NCBI GenBank assembly: GCA_028023455.1
Contig: JAQFVV010012405.1
Location: 9,319,923 to 9,383,922 of the forward strand
Direction of reading: 5' to 3'
DNA length: 64,000 nucleotides
DNA from: Epiperipatus broadwayi
Taxonomy: Eukaryota > Onychophora > Udeonychophora > Euonychophora > Peripatidae
Position numbers and translations under genes: made by a program. This document shows positions 29,150 through 40,039 of this stretch, one piece after another (the stretch's first letter is position 1; every line of letters begins with the position of its first letter). Below the pieces are notes generated by a model that was given only the letters and a program-made list of their open reading frames with translations, was not told where the DNA came from and made no database searches.

Positions 29150-29700
29150 TATTTAGATAATATAGTTCAATAAGTAAATAGCTTTAGATATTTGAGTAAT
29201 TAGTTGAGAGAGGATAGAAAAAGTGAAGATAAAGTTAAAAGAAGAATAGAATTGACAAAGGAGGCATTTACTAAGCGAAAAAAATATTTTGTGAATCTCT
29301 GAAGAAAAAAATTAAGAAAAAGTAATTAAATCTTATGTGTGGAATGTACTATTATATGGTTGTGAAGTGTCGGCAATAAATAAAAAAATAATAACAGATT
29401 GGAAGTCTTTGCGATGAATAAAATAAAAAATAAAGATGTTTTGAAAAGAGCAAATGAAAGAAGACGATTGACTGAAGAAATTAGAGATAGAAAGAGAAAT
29501 TAGATTGGACATATATTAAGAAGAAAGTATAGTTTAATGAAAGATGTTTTGTGGGGTATGGTAAATGGAATCAAAAAGAAAGAATAATATTAACTTTGCT
29601 GGCTGATATAAGATATGGGAAGAGATATGTGGAATTGAAGAGCTGGTCAATGAAAAGAACAAAGTAAAAAAAAAGGATGATTTTGTGATGTGAGTGTTCA
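29150..29700 (+). pseudogene. RTE-like LINE, C-terminal remnant
   Basis: Plus-strand translation in shifting frames gives FRYLSN, then EDRKSEDKVKRRIELTKEAF, a SYVWNVLLYGCEVSAINKK block (from LLYGSE-type) and IGHILRRKYSLMKDVLWG (from WIGHILR). This is the usual post-RT order of RTE/BovB ORFs. Stops and small indels are frequent, and the RT core is absent. Confidence 0.7.
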
Positions 29701-30556
29701 TTTGACCTATCCAAAACATAGAATACTATTGATTGATAAAGATTAAAGTTTATTCTGTTTAGAATATTTAACATGAGATAACTGGATTTATTATTTAATA
29801 TTGCTAACAAATTACTAAATTATAAAAACAAACAAGTTAACAAAATTTTAAGCATAAAATAGCAATCAAATATATAAGTAATAATACACATACAAAGAAA
29901 TCTGTGGTGATAATAAATATGCAGAAGAATGTCAAGTAAGAGAAATGTATTAAAAAAAACTGTCAGGTAATAATAAACATACAGAAGACCACATGTAGAG
30001 TCATAGAATATACTACCAATACTAACATCCATTACAGAAGTACAAAAAATAAATTTTAAGGTTGCTTTTTACAAATATAATGATTGTTAAATATGATATT
30101 ACCTAGACTTTATATTTTTCTTAGTCATTAGTTTAAAGTATCAGTAATGATATAATAGGATTTATTTATACATGTTCCATTGAAAAGTTGATTATTTCTC
30201 TCTCCAAACTGCCTGGATCCCAATTCTCTCTAAATAAGTGAATGTTTTATGTAGTGACATATTTGAGTTATTCACCATAAAAATTTTAAAGGATTAAAAT
30301 AATGTAACACTGTGCCTTTTATCTTAATCTATGATGGAATAACATACTAACATTAAATTTTGTTCCAAATTGGAAAAAACTACTACAGCAGCATTTGAAA
30401 TACTATGAATAGTGGTGGAACTGTGAATTACAATAATGTTTTCCAAGTGATTTAGAAGACTTTGTGATGATAGGTGAGTATTGAAGATAATCCATGAAGA
30501 TATGAAATACACTATCACCAAGTTCACCACTTCCTTTATTTTGCTATAATATCCTA
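29701..30556. other. AT-rich intergenic, nothing recognised
   Basis: Only short chance ORFs. Confidence 0.5.
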
Positions 30557-30823
30557 TATAAATACAATTTATCCACTACTTCAAACACTTTTTAGCAAAA
30601 TATTTTTTGTACCTTACATTTCGACTGTCCTGCAACCTTCTTCAGAGACAATTTTACTTTAAATTTTTTTAAAAATAAAACCATTTTTTTTTTTACTTTA
30701 AAAAAAAATTTAAAGTAAAATTGGCTTTGAAGAAGACTGCAGGACAGTCGAAACATAAGGTACAACAAAAGGTTTTTGTTAAAAAGTATTCAAAGTAGTG
30801 GAAATTGCATTTACATTATCACC
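30557..30823. mobile_element. HHE-4: hairpin element with hammerhead-like core
   Basis: An inverted repeat with arms of about 110-125 bp and a short A/T-rich centre. Each arm holds a core: minus strand CTGAAGA (N7 = A) near 30632-30640, plus strand TTGAAGA near 30728. Each is followed by a stem II closing loop CAGGA (GACTG/CAGTC on the plus strand) and GAAA. The stem III words are ATGT and ACAT, both one CpG-decay step from the self-complementary ACGT. An extra A sits between the core and stem II. No TSD was found. Confidence 0.4.
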
Positions 30824-31057
30824 TTTATGTATTATAACTCATGATCCAAACATGCTAGTACCTTAAAGCTTTTGTGGTGGATATATACTACGCAACACCT
30901 ATAGTTTCAGAAATGACATTGCCGGCAGCTAGCATAGAGAAACAGTCATGTTTTAGAAACAAAGGAAAACTATCTTTTTGAATCTAATTTAACTATATGA
31001 ATTTTTTTTGAGGAATGAGATACTTATTATATAAAAAAATGGTAATGGTTTTATTGT
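30824..31057. other. Spacer, nothing recognised
   Basis: A word pair near 30847 and 49665 (GATCC.AACATG.TAGTA.CTTAA) hints at another dispersed repeat. Confidence 0.3.
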
Positions 31058-31200
31058 TTCATAAGGAGTTCCAGCACCATACCAGAATTGATCTGCGACT
31101 TCCCAATCCCTAGTCGGCTGATCTATCAACTGTACCAAACAACACTGTTGCAAGTCAAATGATCTATCAATCATGCCAAACTGCACAGAGTACTTATTAT
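31058..31200 (-). mobile_element. tRNA-derived SINE-like fragment (second family)
   Basis: Read on the minus strand: CTCTGTGCAGTTTGGCATGA, an A-box-like TTGATAGATCA, a second A-box-like stretch (GGTACAGTTGATAGATCAGC) and a B-box-like GTGCTGGAACTCC. The relative at 61893-62040 shares the head, and 60720-60800 shares the B-box region. The polymerase III boxes are degenerate, so the call is tentative. Confidence 0.45.
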
Positions 31201-31515
31201 GTTGAGTAGTTTGATAGAAAAAGAATTAATTAAAGTTTGTAGATAGAGCTTTAAATATGAAATCTTAAAATAGTTATATTAAGAGATCAATTATTATTGT
31301 CTGATAATATTAGCTTGCTTAATTGCAAGTTCTCTGCATTTTAGCAAAGAACTTTGACCTATGGTTTGAATTCAACACAAATAAAATTCTTTTCAAGAAG
31401 TTCAGAATTTTTACTCAGGCAAAACTCTCCATACAGTAGTGCCACTCAGTGCAAGCTAGAGTATTCAATGGATGCCAGAAGGCTTGTGTATAAATTCCCT
31501 ATCTAGATCCTACTC

Positions 31516-31574
31516 ATCCAATATCCCCAGACTAGTTTCTGGCTTGTGGCCTTCATCAGTGAGAAGCCTTGGAT
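31516..31574 (-). ncRNA. Hammerhead ribozyme, type I, HHE-1
   Basis: Minus strand. Outer stem I ATCCAA/TTGGAT, internal loop GGC/TA, inner stem I TTCTCA/TGGGGA with two G-U pairs. CTGATGA is at 31553-31559 and stem II is GGC/GCC with an A-A mismatch at its base. GAAA is followed by stem III AC/GT around TA and the GTC cleavage triplet at 31530-31532. All invariant core residues are present. Confidence 0.8.
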
Positions 31575-31672
31575 CTGAGAGCACTGCACCTAGATCTTAG
31601 GATCTAATGCAACCCTCTAGCAGCCACCTTTTATCTCTACTTAACTACAAAACTATGAGAATCAAATTTTTG

Positions 31673-31708
31673 TCACACAAGCCAGAAACTAGTCTGGGGA
31701 TATTGGAT
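31673..31708 (+). ncRNA. Hammerhead 3' half, HHE-1 right arm (incomplete)
   Basis: Retains ACAAGCCAGAAACTAGTC and TGGGGATATTGGAT but lacks CTGATGA and the 5' strands of stems I and II. It cannot cleave alone. Confidence 0.75.
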
Positions 31709-31879
31709 GAGTAGGCAGTAGATAGGGATTTTATGCACAAATCTTCTGGCATCCATTGATTGCTCTGGCTTGCACTGAGTGGCACTACTGTATGGAGAGT
31801 TTTGCCTGTTTAATAACAGTTATGAGCAAGCATAAAAAATAGTGATAATGTGATGTTCAGTGGTTTAATTTTTACTCAG

Positions 31880-32494
31880 CTAGGCGACTCATAGCAAGTA
31901 AAATAGCTATCCAAGATTGGTCAGCCACTGGATATCTAACTACTTTTAAAGGCAAAACAAGGATGAAAGATCATTCAAATTTTCACCATCTGGCAATTGA
32001 GAGAAGTCTGGTCAGAATTGTTCCCCCCCCCCCATTGGTTCTCTATTGGGAGGAAAGGGCTATTGGAAAGACCTCTGCTAGTGTCTATTCTATAAAGTTT
32101 TTAATAAATTACGAACAAACAAAATGATATTGATATCTGCACATATACACACAGTAAATAAAAAATAGACCCCTTCTATACCGACAGCAAATATAAAGTG
32201 TCTATAAAACCGTACTTTTATATTTTGAATTTATTATTAATGTGCCCAAGTAGAAAATTATTGCTTGAAGATTTTTACAAATAAAACAAGATAGTTTATC
32301 GTTGCAATTTAAATTTTCCACAATTTGATTATGTATGCTTAATTATTCTATTTTATACTTAATGTTGTTATGATCTTCAATCAATATTATCTGAAGGCCT
32401 GCTCTAATTCAATCATTTCTTTTGAATCCTCTTAGAAAGATATTAGTAGCCTGAACACTGTATTTTAATCTTTGATAAAAATACACTAATAAAA
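31880..32494. other. Intergenic, nothing recognised
   Basis: Contains a C-run near 32024-32034. No gene or repeat family recognised. Confidence 0.45.
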
Positions 32495-32920
32495 TGGCTT
32501 CGCCTTCTCAAGATCCTGTTTAACTGGGGTCACGCCCTAGCGGAACAATAGGGAGAGGTCAGTAATAGATTTTTCACTTCAGCGCACTTGGGGAAGTAAC
32601 GCGCTTATACGTATTTGCGTGTTGCAGGCTAATGTACGACACGTGTATTGCGCCAGCTTAATTTCCGCAGTTTATGTATTTGATTAAATTTATTATAAAG
32701 CAGATATATTCCGGTCTATAATAGACAGCACAAAAGATAAATTCAGTTTTGTGAAACTTTCCAGTCCATTTAGATTAATTATGCTTCAAAACATTTCGTC
32801 CTTCCAAGCGAGGACGGCTGGCAGAAGAAAACACAGGCGGCAGTGAGAAGACCGGTCAAAGAGTCAGTAAACAAATTCAATACAATAGGTGTAACCGGAG
32901 AGAGATCAAACACGTGAAAA
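32495..32920 (+). promoter_or_regulatory. CpG-rich patch, candidate promoter or 5' exon
   Basis: This stretch holds many CpG dinucleotides (for example AACGCGCTTATACG, ACGACACGTG, GCGAGGACGGC, GACCGGTC) in surroundings that are nearly free of them. Short ORFs start at the ATG near 32494 (MASPSQDPV then stop) and the ATG near 32780 (MLQNISSFQARTAGRRKHRR); the latter is followed by GTGAGA, a plausible splice donor. I found no TATA box or downstream exon. It could equally be the 5' end of an unrecognised transposon. Confidence 0.3.
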
Positions 32921-33639
32921 ATATAATTACATTATGGATGCTTGATTTAAATAAATAGACTAAATAGTTATAGTTTTTTTTTTTTTAACATAAGACAATA
33001 CAATTACTAACAAAGTTAATTCATATCTTTAATATTTTGATAAAATGCTTAAAGAAACAAATATTGATTACAAGTAACTTTTCTGTATTTTATTTGCTAA
33101 TAAATTTTTTTAGTTGCAAAATTTGTTGCTAAATGGTATTGTACTTTACAAACAAAAACGACCCGTGTCTTATAAACGGATACCCTACATATAATAAAAA
33201 CATTAGAAAATATATACATGCATGCTAACATAGATATTGTATAATCAATTCACACATTAATAAAATTTGAAATTAGAATTTTTTATTTTAGATTACTACT
33301 TTTATTTTTCAAGCAAATTATTTTTTAATAAAAATTATTTTATTTTATATACAATTAGAAATCAAAATTGCTGAGCGGGTAGTTAAAGGATAGAAATATT
33401 GTTACGCAATCACACTCTTCCATTATTACATTTAAAAGGGAAAGAAATATCAGAAACTCCACCAAGACTTTGATGAAACAAAATTTTATCATAGAAAGCA
33501 GCAGAAGATACTCTTGTTGAGGCATTACTTATTCGGTTATTTACCGAAAGTCATTCACCATCTTTAGATCCTATCGTTGGTCTGATTTTAGCACGCACCT
33601 ACCATCTATATGTAATAGATTTTCTTAAATTTCATTATC
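32921..33639. other. AT-rich intergenic, nothing recognised
   Basis: No gene or repeat family recognised. Confidence 0.5.
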
Positions 33640-34872
33640 ATTTTCAACAATTATCAATTCACTGCAAGATAAATATTTTTTTCAAGATTAATCCAGTTTT
33701 TCTGCTGTCTAGTCTCTATTCTCCAAATCATACAAACAATTTTTCTTATTTCTTCCATCCACCTGATATGTGGTTTCTTTCTATGTCTTTTACAATTCTT
33801 GAAATCTAGTTTAAGACATTAACTGTCCATTTATCATAATCTCTTCTACCAATATGTCTAGCTCAGATCCACTTCCATTTCATAATACTTTTGATAATGT
33901 CAGCAATATTAGTTTGCCCTCTCAACAATGTATTTCATTTTTAATCTCTTCTTGTTACTCCTACTATATATATATCTATTCTTCATTGAGTAATCTGAAA
34001 GATCTATATTGCTTTTCTGTTAAATAAGTAAGAATTGGTAAAACACATTTATTAAAAACTTTCCTTTTCAGACACATAGACATATTTCCTTTTTAATATT
34101 AGATTATTCTTATTGAAAACACTTCATTCTTGTTTATTAATTTTCATCCATTATTTTTACATCTGTTTTAATAATCTGACCAATGCATTCATTAACTTCT
34201 TCTAATTCATCATTATCAATCTTTATTTTTTTTTTACTTAAGAAAATCCATTGAACATTACATTAGTCTATTTAGAATCTATCTTTAATTCTACTTTGTA
34301 ATTTTCATCTGATAACTCTCCCAATGTTTCCTGAAACTCTCAAGTATTATTTTTAAAAACAATCACATCCACTTTGAAATTTATTTGACTTAAATCATCT
34401 TCGTCTATTCTTACTTCTTTAGTTTCTTATTCTAATCCATAAATACTACTTGTAAAACTGTTGCAAAAAGTTTTGGAGATATGGAATCACTCTGTTATAT
34501 ACCCTTTTCAATGTTAATCTTCTTAGTATTATGATGTAATCTAATCATTGCTGTTGCATTTTGATAAACAATCTTCAGAATATGATAATATTCCAGATCG
34601 ATATCTTGATAATGCAATGCTTTAATAACCATATAAATGGTTGTAAAACTTGTATTCATTGGTCTTTTCCAAAACTTCTCTCAATATTTCAATGTGATTC
34701 ACTGTGCTGAAACCACATTTTCACTCAACCTTTTTTTTAGTTGATTTAAATCCAAATTCACTACAGAAGAGTTGTAATAAATTATGTTGGTAAAATTTTT
34801 ATATAGAATTGATAGATCTGTAATATCTAATATCTTCTTTATGACATTGATTAAATATCAATATATACTGCA
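33640..34872 (-). pseudogene. RTE-like LINE reverse transcriptase, 3' part of a split pseudogene
   Basis: Continuation on the minus strand of 36923-36192, interrupted by the HHE-1 array. Recognisable pieces: NAVYI (fingers), IEKGIQQSDSISPKLFATVLQ (from KGVRQGD.ISP.LF), INFKVDVIVFKNNT (in place of the L.FADD.VL strand), then the C-terminal region down to TTATCAATTCACTGCA at the 3' end. The catalytic FADD is lost and stops are frequent. The 3' end resembles known RTE ends, with a CACTGCAGGA-type word read on the antisense strand. Confidence 0.75.
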
Positions 34873-35129
34873 TTCTTCCAATCATTAAACATCACATGAT
34901 CACCATCTCATACTAGCACATAATTGTTGTAAACAAAGGCAAAACTCTTTTCTCCATACAGTAGTGCCACCCTGTGCTAACCATATGACTATATAAGCTA
35001 TTGAGCTCAGATTGAAAATATTTTTTTGTGTTTTTAATTTCATTCTTATAGTTTTGTAGTAAAGTAGAGTTAAAAGGTGGCTGCTGGAGGGTTGCATTAG
35101 ACCCTAAGATCTAGCTGCAGTGCTCTCAG

Positions 35130-35188
35130 ATCCAAGGCTCCTCACTGATGATGGCCCCTAGCCAGAAACTAGTCTGGGGATATTGGAT
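35130..35188 (+). ncRNA. Hammerhead ribozyme, type I, HHE-1 array unit 1
   Basis: Stem I is two helices (ATCCAA/TTGGAT and TCCTCA/TGGGGA) around loop GGC/TA. CTGATGA is at 35145-35151, stem II TGGC/GCCA with loop CCCTA, GAAA at 35165-35168, stem III AC/GT around TA, and GTC at 35172-35174. Every invariant residue is present. ACTAGT is self-complementary, so two transcripts or two tandem units could form a 6-bp shared stem III. Confidence 0.88.
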
Positions 35189-35558
35189 GAGTAGGCACTA
35201 GATAGGGATTTTATGCACAAACCTTCTGGCATCTATTGATTACTCTGGTTAGCACAGGGTGGCACTACTGTATGGAGAAAAGAGTTTTGCCTTTGTTTAC
35301 AACAATTATGTGCTAGTATGAGATGGTGATCATGTGAGGTTTAGTGGCTTAACACCAATCCTGCCTAATAGGATAGTGGTGGCTATATGGGTGATGAATT
35401 GAGTTCAGACCCATATGACTATATAAGCTATTGAGCTTAGATTGAAAATATTTTTTGTGTTTTCAATTTCATTCTCATAGTTTTGTAGTAAAGTAGAGTT
35501 AAAAGGTGGCTACTGGAGGGTTGCATTAGATCCTAAGATCTAGCTGCAGTGCTCTCAG

Positions 35559-35617
35559 ATCCAAGGCTCCTCACTGATGATGGCCCCAATCCAGAAACTA
35601 GTCTGGGGATATTGGAT
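35559..35617 (+). ncRNA. Hammerhead ribozyme, type I, HHE-1 array unit 2
   Basis: Same as unit 1, but stem II is TGG/CCA with a C-T mismatch at its loop end. CTGATGA at 35574-35580, GTC at 35601-35603. The core is intact. Confidence 0.86.
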
Positions 35618-36012
35618 GAGTAGGCACTAGATAGGGATTTTATGCACAAGCCTTCTGGCATCTATTGATTACTCTGGTTAGCACAGGGTGGCACTACTGT
35701 ATGGAGAAAAAAGTTTTGCCTTTGTTTACAACAATTATGTGCTAGTATGAGATGGTGATCATGTGAGGTTTAGTGGTTTAACACCAATCCTGCCTAATAG
35801 GATAGTGGTGGCTATGGTTGTTTAAGAGCCAAAGACACCAAAATGTATGGGTGCTGAATCGAGTTCAGACCCATATGACTATATAAGCTATTGAGCTTAG
35901 ATTGAAAATATTTTTTGTGTTTTCATTCTCATAATTTTGTAGTAAAGTAGAGTTAAAAGGTGGCTGCTGGAGGGTTGCATTAGATTCTAAAATCTAGCTG
36001 CAGTGCTCTCAG

Positions 36013-36071
36013 ATCCAAGGCTCCTCACTGATGATGGCCACAAGCCAGAAACTAGTCTGGAGATATTGGAT
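36013..36071 (+). ncRNA. Hammerhead ribozyme, type I, HHE-1 array unit 3
   Basis: Stem II TGGC/GCCA with loop CACAA is perfect. Stem I carries one C-A mismatch (TGGAGA for TGGGGA). CTGATGA at 36028-36034, GTC at 36055-36057. Confidence 0.85.
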
Positions 36072-36191
36072 GAGTAGGCACTAGATAGGGATTTTATGCA
36101 CAAGCCTTCTGGCATCTATTGATTACTCTGGTTAGCACAGGGTGGCACTACTGTATGGAGAAAATAGTTTTGCCTTTGTTCTTCCAATCAT

Positions 36192-36923
36192 CTGAAACAT
36201 CTTTATCATATAGATATTTGATGCATAATTTTGCCAACAATTTTTTTATTTCTTCACTGCTTGTTTTAAGATACTGATTATAACTCCATCATTTCTTTGA
36301 GCTTTTCACTTCTTCATGGATTTAATTGCATACTTCATTTCCTCATTTAAAATGTTGGAAAATTCAGATATAACAACTGTATTAACTCTTAGTTTCCTTA
36401 TTATTATTAAAATATAATTCTTTATAGAAATATCCATACATTTTACAATTTTATCTTTCATCTTTCTTTTTAATAATTCCATTTTTTTCTCTTATTGGTG
36501 AAACAAGTTTTCTACCAATCCTATGGTGTTATTTTTTACTTTTGAATTTTTTATTTTCTTCTCTAGTTCTCTTTGTTATTTCACAATTATATTTTCATAT
36601 TTTCATTATAAACTGTCTTTTGTACAATTTTACACAGTTCTAGATATTCAATTTTCTTTAAAGGATCATTTTTAGAAATTTTCATGTCCTTTTCTTAAAA
36701 CATTTTCTTATGATTTTAAATTTTTTTTGGTAAATTGCTGCTTTTTGTACCAGCTATCTTTGTTGCAATTTTTAATAAAATAACAATTATCTCGAATTTG
36801 AAACCCATCTTTAAAGTCTGTTAATATTTTAAAATTATTTGCAAATTCTAATTTAAACTCACTGGAATGTATCTGAAGGTTAGAATGTGAGGAAATTATT
36901 ATTCTTTTTGTGTTGATTTCCAA
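36192..36923 (-). pseudogene. RTE-like LINE ORF, 5' part of a split pseudogene
   Basis: Minus strand: FKLEFANNFKILTDF and DSWYKKQQFTKKNLK near 36923-36708 (the linker between endonuclease and RT), then KVKNNTIGLVENLF, EEMKYAIKSMKK and RNDGVIISILKQ (from AI..MK..KAPG.DGI..E.LK). The RT continues across the HHE-1 array at 34872. The endonuclease is missing. Several in-frame stops are present. Confidence 0.72.
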
Positions 36924-38231
36924 GTATTTAGAGACCTATGCACTTATAAAATTATTTAGCCACATAAAAAATCAAAAATTGAAGAACCCCAATTTTCTTA
37001 ACTTCATAAAGGCAAAGGTCCTACAATTGTCAGTGCAGTGGTAAACTTTCAAATCAAAAACTATTTGATTATTATTAATGTTATTAAAAAGTACAATCAA
37101 CTTATTTTATGCCACTTATATCTAGACAATCTAATGTCCATCAAGACAATTTGTCATGAAGAATAGGAGCAGATCATTTATGGCTGGACTTTTATTGTTT
37201 TGAATAAAAGTGTCACAATGCAGAAACTAATAGTCTCATGATTATTGAACTGAGACATGACTAATTGGAAGCATATAGTCAGATAAATCATAGTATATAC
37301 TTTTTCAAACAAATTTTTTTGACAGTCACTGAAGGATGCATATTAAACAGATTGCTTTTCTTCAACCGCATGAAACTTTTAGGATTTGTGGAGTCATGTC
37401 AGAATATGTTTAATCTAGTAACTATTCTGCAAGGAGACATCAAGAAAAAGTAGATTTGAGTATAAGTGCTTGAAGCATAATATTATCCATGTTTCATAAC
37501 CTCTCATGCATTAAACATTCATAAATCTCTGTGACCATAAAATACTTTTTTGAGTCTGATTCTATTATTTAGATTTATTTTTTTAGTAAAGAAATGCTTT
37601 AGATGGAGAGTGATAAAAAAATCACTTTTAATTTTTTCCCTGTGTTTTAATGCATTGATGGATTCCAGAGAAGAAGACTCATGGATCATGGATCTATCCC
37701 TGATACTTCCAGTGCTCAGACATTTTATAAACTCTTGAGCAACAATCATTTGATTATTTATTTTCTAGTAAAAGAATTACTGCTATTAAAATTTAAAAAC
37801 AAAAATAGTATTCAAAGTTAGTACTTCGGATGTGATGCTGTCACCAATAAAAGATAAGCTATTGAGATCCTTAAGAGGCCAGATTGTATCAACAAATGTG
37901 ATGACATATGCAAACTATTTGGAAGTTTTTAAAACTCAGTAATCTGGATAACTTCTAATTATTTTTTCTATTATTCCATCCCCACTTTTATATTTTTGAA
38001 ATTTTCTGCATCTGTTTTCTATCGTTGAAATTTTCAATCTTAGAATTCATCAATGAGCCTCTACAAACGTTTTTTTAAATTTTTATAATATTCATTATCC
38101 AGTTGAAGACTACTGTGACACAGTTGAATCATCAGTTTTTTAATACTGTAAACCATACATGCATGAACTGTATTTTGAATACATTTTCTTGCTGCATTTA
38201 TTGGTAAAATAGAAATAAAATAAACGTATTT
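36924..38231. other. Intergenic, nothing recognised
   Basis: ORFs at 37265-37453 and 37519-37749 show no known motif and overlap on opposite strands. No repeat partner found. Confidence 0.45.
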
Positions 38232-38290
38232 AGAGCTATTAGCATGCTCTTTATATTACATTTATAATACAAGCTAAATAAGTCATGTGA
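38232..38290. mobile_element. Fragment related to the 4.6-kb MITE
   Basis: AGAGCTATTAGCATGCTCTT and TATTACATTTATAATACAAG resemble one arm of 4621-4824, with clear divergence. Confidence 0.35.
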
Positions 38291-40039
38291 TGTATTGCTT
38301 GATTTCATTAATATATATATATATATTATAATTGCCACAGTACATGATAATCATCAGCCTTCAGCTGGATAGCCATTTGTAATGGGATGGGGGGTAACAG
38401 GAGAACCTGGAGTGATGGCAAATCATCAACCCAAAGTTAACAAAATACTTTCAATTAAAATGATTCCAATAATGAGCTAAAATATTATTAGATATAATAT
38501 TAAAGTGATAAAGTATGATAGTACTGTAAAGATATATTGAGATATTAAAATAATGTTTAATATCAAAAACATATAAGAAATTTTGCATGAGCAACCTGAA
38601 GAGATCACTCTGAGAGATCAGGCCAGTTAACTCCTTAGAGCAACTAAAAATATCAATAACCATAGATCAACGAGCTTTATCAATATAAAAGTAAAAATCA
38701 GTATAAGTAATACTAAAAGAAATAATCATCTATCATCATGAATGATCAACAATCAAAATACATCAATACAATAAAATCAAGAGACAATCTGGTGGCTGGA
38801 TTTGAATAATACAAAATATAAATCAACAGTTGATCTGGTGACTGGATTTAAAATGGGTTTTCTGCAGACCAGGCTAAGTAGTGAGTCATTGTCAGTTTGG
38901 GGAAATTATTTAACCATTAATTTGTATGCTACAACATAAGTGCTAATCTATGAGAATACATAATCAGAAAAATCTAAACAATAATGCTGGGACATTAAAA
39001 CATGATGATGATCATCAATACTCTGACCACTTAGTACATTAAGATACCTGCCAACTATAAAATTATTTTCTAATAGACTAAACTAATTAAAATGTAGTGC
39101 AGGGGCTATAAAGAATGTAATCTTAGTGCCATTCCAGGATATATCAATCATACTGGACACCCCTTAAGCACTAAATATATTCCCATTTGTATATCAGACA
39201 ATTATGCATGAATCTAGCTCAGAAGAACCCAAACTCAAGTACTGTTATGGTAACCAAGAGATGATGCAATGCAATTTTTAACAATTAAAATACAAGTTTA
39301 TTAACAATAATAAAAATAAAAATGATATTAAGGTCTTTAGAGTAAGGCTATGCACATATCAATTAAGTCATCTGATTTTGATTTACATACAATAAATAAT
39401 CTATCACATTTGTGATTTACAAAATTACTACAAAATGCAAGTTATTACACTGATTGACAATACTTGTTAATGGGTTTACATATAACACACATATATTTCC
39501 ACACAGACATGCATTATAATTTAGAAATGAATACATTTCAATTGACATTTAATAAAATAAAAAAAAGATTAAATTTTACACATATATTCTATTTGACAAG
39601 TACTTCTGTATATACACACCCATATATGTGTATGCATGTAATTTTTGAACATATTTGACCTGTTACAAAATAAATCTCAGTTGTCACCTTTAAATGACAT
39701 AAAATTCTCTATAGCTAAGTTTACTTAAGCACACACACACACATATATATATATATGTATGCATACAAACACACATTTTATTAATTTTTTAACAGAACAT
39801 ATTTAAATTTGTCAAAATAATAGAATTTTTAATTTTTGTAATTAACATATAATGTTTGTGCATGTACAAATGTATGTGCACATTGATGTTTATACCCATA
39901 TTTTAATTTGTCATAATAATAATATATTTTTCCTAATTAATTCCATTTGGAAGAACATACATAAATTTCATACATATATATGTATATAAACAAAATATAG
40001 ATATAATTTAAAATTAGTTATCAAATTCTATCGTTAATG
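38291..40039. other. Unassigned intermediate-complexity sequence
   Basis: Two direct words ATCTGGTGGCTGGATTTGAA and ATCTGGTGACTGGATTTAAA (about 38788 and 38833) suggest an old duplication. (CA)n/(TA)n runs lie near 39728-39760. No ORF of note. Confidence 0.4.

Larger units (their letters stand above)
31419..31866. mobile_element. HHE-1 inverted dimer with exact 13-bp TSD
   Basis: The left arm (31419 to about 31670) is a minus-strand HHE-1 monomer with a full hammerhead. The right arm is a plus-strand partial monomer that starts within stem II and runs to the 3' terminus TGATGTTCAGTGGTTTA. The duplication AATTTTTACTCAG flanks it (31406-31418 and 31867-31879). There is no coding capacity. Confidence 0.85.
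34886..36178 (+). mobile_element. HHE-1 tandem array (retrozyme-like) inserted in RTE pseudogene
   Basis: It starts with a short inverted piece of the monomer 3' end (34886-34980). Three direct monomers follow, with hammerheads at 35130, 35559 and 36013; consecutive cleavage sites (35174, 35603, 36057) are 429 and 454 bp apart. The 13-bp duplication TTCTTCCAATCAT lies at 34873-34885 and 36179-36191, and RTE coding sequence resumes on both sides. Head-to-tail ribozyme-bearing units with a TSD of this size are the hallmark of retrozymes, and the inverted 5' piece recalls Penelope-like insertions. I see no ORF that belongs to it. Confidence 0.88.
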
